Assembly (NCBI GenBank): GCA_018287875.1
Contig: JAGVVL010000009.1
Location: forward strand, 2,790,001-2,854,000
DNA: 64,000 bases
Reading direction: 5' to 3'
From: Nigrospora sphaerica
Lineage: Eukaryota; Ascomycota; Sordariomycetes; Amphisphaeriales; Apiosporaceae
The notes under the pieces are model-generated. The model made no database searches. It worked only from the letters and a program-made list of their open reading frames with translations, and was not told the origin of the DNA. The position numbers and the translations under genes are program-made. This document shows, piece by piece, positions 59,039 to 64,000 of this stretch (position 1 is the first letter of the stretch; each line of letters opens with the position of its first letter).

Positions 59039-60357
59039 CTAGCTACTGCTCCCTTCCCTCACGACGACGCCTGGCGCGCTCCCGCTTTTGGCGTCGGCTC
59101 GGCCTGACACGGCATCGTCCGGTGGCTCCATGGGCGCCGCATCAGTAATGATAGGCGCCTCTTCAGGAAGACCGTCGTTCGCATCGCCGGCGGAAAGCCT
59201 CCCGGCGCGCTTTCGCTCTATCCGCTGGCGCCAGGGCTTATAGGCCAGTATGGAACCGAGGCCCACAAGCAAGAAGACGCCGCAGATACTGCCCCCGATG
59301 ATATCGAAGTGCTCTCCGATGGCGTCCAGACCGTCCCAAAAGGGGCCTTCGGGCTCAGCCACGTTTGCCACCAGGCTTAGAACCTGGACGATTCCGATGA
59401 AGGCCGAGACGACAACCGTGATGCCCGTCAGGACTACGGAGTAGTACAATATAGCGACTTTGTCCCGCGAAAACGCCTTGGACGTGTAAAGCGACATCAT
59501 CAGGGCGCCGTCGGTGGTGTCGAGCAGACACATACCGGCTGGAACGTGTCAGCATTTTCCGCCGAGGGTGCCGAGACGGCACTGCGTCATCGGAGAAGCT
59601 CACCGGTGAAGAGCAAGGGAAATATAAGAATAACCCAAAGGCTGGTGCCTTGAGCCCCTTGTACGCTGGCAATTCCCAGAATGGCTATCTCGGAGCTTGT
59701 ATCAAAGCCCAATCCAAACAGCACACCCAGAGGGTACATCTTCCAGGGGCGGTCCACGATGCGAAACAGCTTCCGGAAGACGTGGGCGAGGAAGCCGGCT
59801 CCCTCCAGCCGCAGGTCCGTCGCGGCCTCGTCCTCTCCTTCATCGGCCCTCTCGGACAGGCCGGGGCCAGGCTCCCTCAGAACGCGGCGCAGGCGTTGAA
59901 CCAGACGATAGAGCACCCAGCCGTTGCCACAGCAGAGAAAAATCAGGAAGGCGGCGCTGACACTGGTCCCAACGATGTTTCCGACGCGCTGGAAGTTGTC
60001 AAACCGGTCACGCAAGGCGCCCGAGGTGGCGGCCACGACAATACAGGTAATCATGACAATGGTGGAGTGGCCAAGACTGAAGAACGTGCCGACCGTCACG
60101 GGCCGTTGGCCCGACGCAATGAGGCGGCGGGTCATGAGATCGATGGCCGAGATGTGGTCGGCATCAAGGGCGTGGCGAAGGCCGAGCGTGTAGGACAGTA
60201 CGGCTGGCGAGATCATGGACGGGTGGTAATGGAGGACGACGGCCACGGCAGCCCATACCAGCAGGTTCACGCCGACAAGGAGGGCGATGACGCGCAGAGT
60301 GGGCGCCGGAAGCACCCGGAGCCTGTCGAGGCCCGGGACGGCCATCAGGCGCGGCAT
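59039..60357 (-). CDS. NiCoT nickel/cobalt permease
   Basis: NiCoT proteins import Ni2+ (and Co2+) with high affinity; in fungi such as fission yeast Nic1 they feed nickel to urease. Exons are 59604-60357 and 59039-59538 with a 65-nt intron (FTG-to-A join FT|AGMCLLDTTDGALM); the product has 417 residues. The signature RHALDADHI is at residues 61-69, followed by FFSLGHSTIVM, then LGFDTSSEIAILG and CLLDTTDGALM, the four conserved metal-path motifs. A cytosolic loop after helix 4 is rich in Glu and Asp. The C-terminal tail is hydrophilic and Ser/Glu-rich. The start at 60357 is the first ATG; the frame is open upstream but begins only with GTG. Confidence 0.93.
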
Positions 60358-63300
60358 GTCGAGCGACCGCGGCAAAGACTTACACGGTGCCGGCTGAATA
60401 GGCCTCGGGAAAGGGGCATATGCAGGGTGCGCGACTGTTCGGGGCGTACTGGTGGTGGAAGGGCGGGGGCCGGGAGCTCGTATACTTAACACGCAGTATT
60501 TGGTTTATGAGTCTCTTCGCCTATGTTCGGCCAGCCCAAGCTCGTCGAGCCTTTGTCGCTCAGCCGTCAGGGTGCAAAGCCCTATCTCTGGAGAGCGGAG
60601 TGTGTAGGTAGGACGCCTACTTTGCCATGTAAACTTTTCCTCTCATGTTTAGTACGTGAAAGAATAGGTACGTACCCAGCATGCAGTGACCTGAAGATTA
60701 CCCCGCGCTGCGGGGGGAGAGAAAAAAGGCCGCATAGGATGAACCCTTGACAGGCTGCTCTACCCACTTACATCCACGGATACCTCAGTTCAAGTAGTAA
60801 CTAGAAGCCCCACCATATTGGATACCGTCATCCAAGTTGCCAGGTCCGAGATAAGATAAGAGAGGGCCTGGTTCTCGTGAGTAATACTCGTTTCCCTGTT
60901 GTGTGCTCTGTTGATAAGGTATATTATCGTGCCTACAGGGGCGACTACAGCGGCCGAGTCGAAGGGAAGTAGGGTGGGCATTTGGTCGACTCGTGGAGCA
61001 AGCTGGCTGTTCCAGGGACTTCGAACTGCCTGGACGCGTATATTATTTGGGAATGGGAAAATAAACTCTCCAACATTTCACAGGAGGTCGGCGTCAGCTT
61101 CCCTAAAGCGGTTGGCGGACAAGGTAGAAGGAATGGGGACAAGAGGAACAGCATGCCCTCCAAGCAGCCACAGCACCCAAGCGACAATGCTTCGCTCACG
61201 CGGAACCCCAGCAGCGGCAGCAGCAGTCGTTTAACCCATTTCGAACGACCCGGCGTTTGTCACTATGTGCCACGGCGGTGGCGAACAGCGCGGTGCTGAC
61301 AGTAGCGTTGCTCAAGGCTTCACTGCAGCATAATTGATAGACGGTGACGCGTCGAGCCCGTATGGCGGGTGCGCGACTCTTCTAAGGGAAAGTCGATCAC
61401 GGCCGGAAGCGGCCTCGCCTCCTCTTCGTCAATGCCGACGCCGGCCGTGGAATGGGCCTGATGATGGACGGGCTGAGATGCAGCCCGGTAGTAGAGCCTG
61501 GATTTCACGACCCCTAAGCATCTTGGGACGCCAAAGGCGTACAAGATCCGGGGTTGGCCAGTGTTTGTCGGTCGACGAAGCGGTTGTGCTCCCGGTACAC
61601 AGGGGGAGACAAGCCGGGATGCCATTCACTCGCTGTTTTCCCACTCCTATGGTCGGGCAGAGAAGGGAGGACGAAAGGTAACGGACATCTAATGCATCCC
61701 ATGTTCAGGCTGCAAGTGAGGAAGGCGGGGAGGCGGGACGAAAGTGCCCCCCAATGCAGGTGTGTCGGCTCTGAAACCATTCGCGCACGCCCGAACAATC
61801 GGTTCACGGCGGTACTTTTTTTTTCTTTTCTTTTATCTCGGGCTGTATCATATCTGCTGCTCCAATAGCAGACCCAGTCCCCGCCATTTCGCCGACCCAT
61901 GCATAAATGATGACAAGCCTGCTGAATCAGTCAACCCCTGATGCAAGCTGGGTACCCGAGGGGGATGACACCCCAGTGACCATCCTCGATAGACGGCCAG
62001 GAATGACTCGCCTATTAACCACGACGATTCAACAAGTCCGATTCAGCCCTGCCAGCCAACAGCTCTCTCCCCGGGTCCGCTCATGAGCAGACGGTCCACC
62101 CCCTCGACCCGGAGCCAAACAAATAAGCTTCCGGTACCGATCGCCGGCCCGTCCACAATCTACGCCGCATCTTGCGGCGCTGTCTCGCCACAACAATTTC
62201 CGGGAACCGGCCCTTGGCCGAGACGCGAGACTGGGTCTAAAAGGCACAGCCAGGCCGGATCCTTCTACTACTAACCGGGGACTGTTGGGTGCAGTGCGTG
62301 CCCGTACCTAGGGTACCGACCAAGTAGGTAAAGAAGTACGTACGGAACCCGGCCGCGACCTGTGAGGGCGGCACGGGGTTGGGCGGGGCACGGGGACGGG
62401 GAGCCGTCTATGCAGACCGACAGTGGCCATTGGCAAGTGATAAGTAGATATTTTGCAACGAAAAAAGTATGTAGATAAAAGATGCAACCCGTTCACTTGG
62501 TCTCGGGCGAGCCAGCCAATCGTGCATCCGAGGCCTATCGGGCCAAGAGACGGACCCAAGTCCACGACGATCCGTCCAGTTGCCGGTCTGACAATCTGAC
62601 AGCCATCTAGCCTGGCGAGCCTGGCCTCGCCTAGCAGTGCCGCCGCCGGGATGGCATGTTCTAGGTAGCTGGGTTCACCATTTGCGGGCCAAACATAGGG
62701 GCTCCTCTATACCAAGCTGCAGACAGCCCTGGTGTGTCCGTGGCATGAGAAGGAAGCAGATACCATCAAAAAGCAGGCCTTTCCGTAGCATATCTTGACC
62801 TACCTCCATTCGAGTGTCCAAGTACCTACCATCACCATATTGTCTAGGATGCAATCTCTTGTAGGGGGTTCAGACACCAGCAAGACTCACCGCCCATGAG
62901 GTACCTTGCCTACATTCCTCCTCCCCACGTATGTCGATCCCCGACTAACACAAACATATCCTATCCCAATACCAGCTGGGTAGGAGTGGCTAGCTCTTAT
63001 TTCCTTTTACCTTCATGCAGGGGCAAGGAGGGGTAAGTAGATAGGCAAGACTTAGGTACCTAAGGTAGGTAGGTAGATGTAGGCAGCCGCTCGGTAGGTA
63101 TGCAAGCTGGAAGTCCTTATCCACGTCCCAGTGGGCAAACCAGGGAAGCACCCCGTCACTGCGTGGACGTCGTAATGCAAAAGGTATTTGGCGTGTGCGT
63201 GAATGTATGATGGTATGCGAGCTATGTTCGATGTACTGGAAGAAAAATTGTGCAGTATACTTATGTACATAGATGCGCGTGCCGGCGCGCTGGGCGAATA

Positions 63301-64000
63301 CACAGGATGGGATGCGTTGTACCAAGTAGTCGCCGCAGATGCGGTGTGTCGGTATGTCGGTAAGACGAGTAGGCGCCTTGAGTCGTGCTCACGCGATTGC
63401 ACGGAACGAGTCCGATGGGAGGGACAAGGGCAGGGCCTTCAGAGGGGCTAGTGCCTTCCATACAGTAGGTAGGGCCTATCGGTGGGCCCATCACGGGTCC
63501 GCCTCCTTATCGTCCGCTGGAAGCCCGTCTCACCACACCCGTACCCGGACCCATCTGGCCACCCGCTATCCAACAAGCCAACTGGCCAACCTCGCCAGCC
63601 TGTCGCCAGCCCGTCGCCAGCCTGCCTAATATGGGAACCCAGCGCGGCATCTATAAGCCTGCCCTTCGTGCCTAAGCGCAGCAATATGAATGGATACTTG
63701 CTTGCGCTTGCCACGGCCTTACTCGAGCACGTACTCACATATTATCTGTCGTGCGCCATCGGCTCTACCTGGCATCCGACAAGGGCCACGTTGAGGCCAT
63801 CACCACCAGTGCCGTCTGTCAGCCTGCAGGGAAGCCTCGTGGCATCCGACGCACGGCCTCTCGTGATGAGCGGGCAACGCGTCCCCCCTCCCGCTCGCCC
63901 CTGCCCGTCTTTCTCCTCCCTGGCCCTTTAGCTGGCCGGCCCAGACAGTGAGCCATACAGCCTTTCCGCCCAGAGCAGGCCAGCGCGGGGAGGGAAGCCG
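60358..64000. other. Gene-poor right end
   Basis: No reading frame with recognisable domains was found in 3.6 kb. TAGGTA/TACCTA words are dense at 60603-60680, 62301-62340, 62800-62830, 63052-63100 and 63463. A gene could still lie partly beyond the right edge. Confidence 0.5.

Noticed and set aside
60358..60492. N-terminal extension of the nickel permease
   Set aside because: The extension begins with GTG, not ATG, and is Pro/Arg-rich; the ATG at 60357 gives a normal NiCoT N-terminus.

Overview
This window is nuclear DNA of a filamentous ascomycete. The evidence is GC-rich genes split by short introns (about 40-160 nt) with GTRNGT donors and CTRAC-type branch sites, together with fungal gene families: ATG17, a QDE-1-type RNA-dependent RNA polymerase, a Zn2Cys6 regulator, a cutinase, a But2-domain protein, and DAL5- and Liz1-type permeases. 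Protein content suggests Sordariomycetes, probably Hypocreales; that placement is inference. No tRNA, rRNA, plasmid or viral sequence was found.

Layout. 1-12 kb: a proline-rich gene that runs off the left edge (-), ATG17 (+), an Mpv17/PMP22 membrane protein (+), a three-exon cutinase (-) and a CHY zinc-finger (Hot13-like) protein (+), separated by long gene-poor spacers. 13-21 kb: a DAL5-type permease with a 10-nt microexon (+), the tRNA pseudouridine synthase PUS1 (+), Mediator subunit MED22 (-) and a hexokinase (-). 22-28 kb: a small Rieske protein (+), then a decayed block holding a broken sugar-transporter pseudogene and a frameshifted RING gene, then an F-box protein (-). 29-36 kb: RIO1 kinase (-), a secreted GH20 hexosaminidase (+) and a secreted But2-domain protein (-). 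37-43 kb: a LITAF-domain protein next to a long TTC microsatellite (+), an aldo-keto reductase (+) and an SLC10A7/RCH1-like transporter (-). 44-49 kb: an intact 1340-residue cellular RNA-dependent RNA polymerase (-). 50-60 kb: a Zn2Cys6 regulator (+), an amidase (-), a Liz1/Seo1-type permease (+) and a NiCoT nickel/cobalt transporter (-). 60.4-64 kb: no recognisable gene.

How the genes work together. Most are unrelated housekeeping genes. The one neighbourhood with a plausible shared purpose is 50.4-60.4 kb, where a regulator, an amide hydrolase, an organic-acid or ureide-type permease and a nickel transporter (nickel is the urease cofactor) could form an amide/urea nitrogen-scavenging set; this is inference. 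The cutinase, hexosaminidase and But2 protein point to a secreted degradative or host-contact lifestyle. The RdRP shows RNA-silencing capacity. The sugar-transporter pseudogene has two TAG stops that could come from CAG codons, as repeat-induced point mutation would make.

Exon boundaries were assigned by hand from splice signals, reading phase and family conservation. All joined reading frames close without internal stops unless stated.
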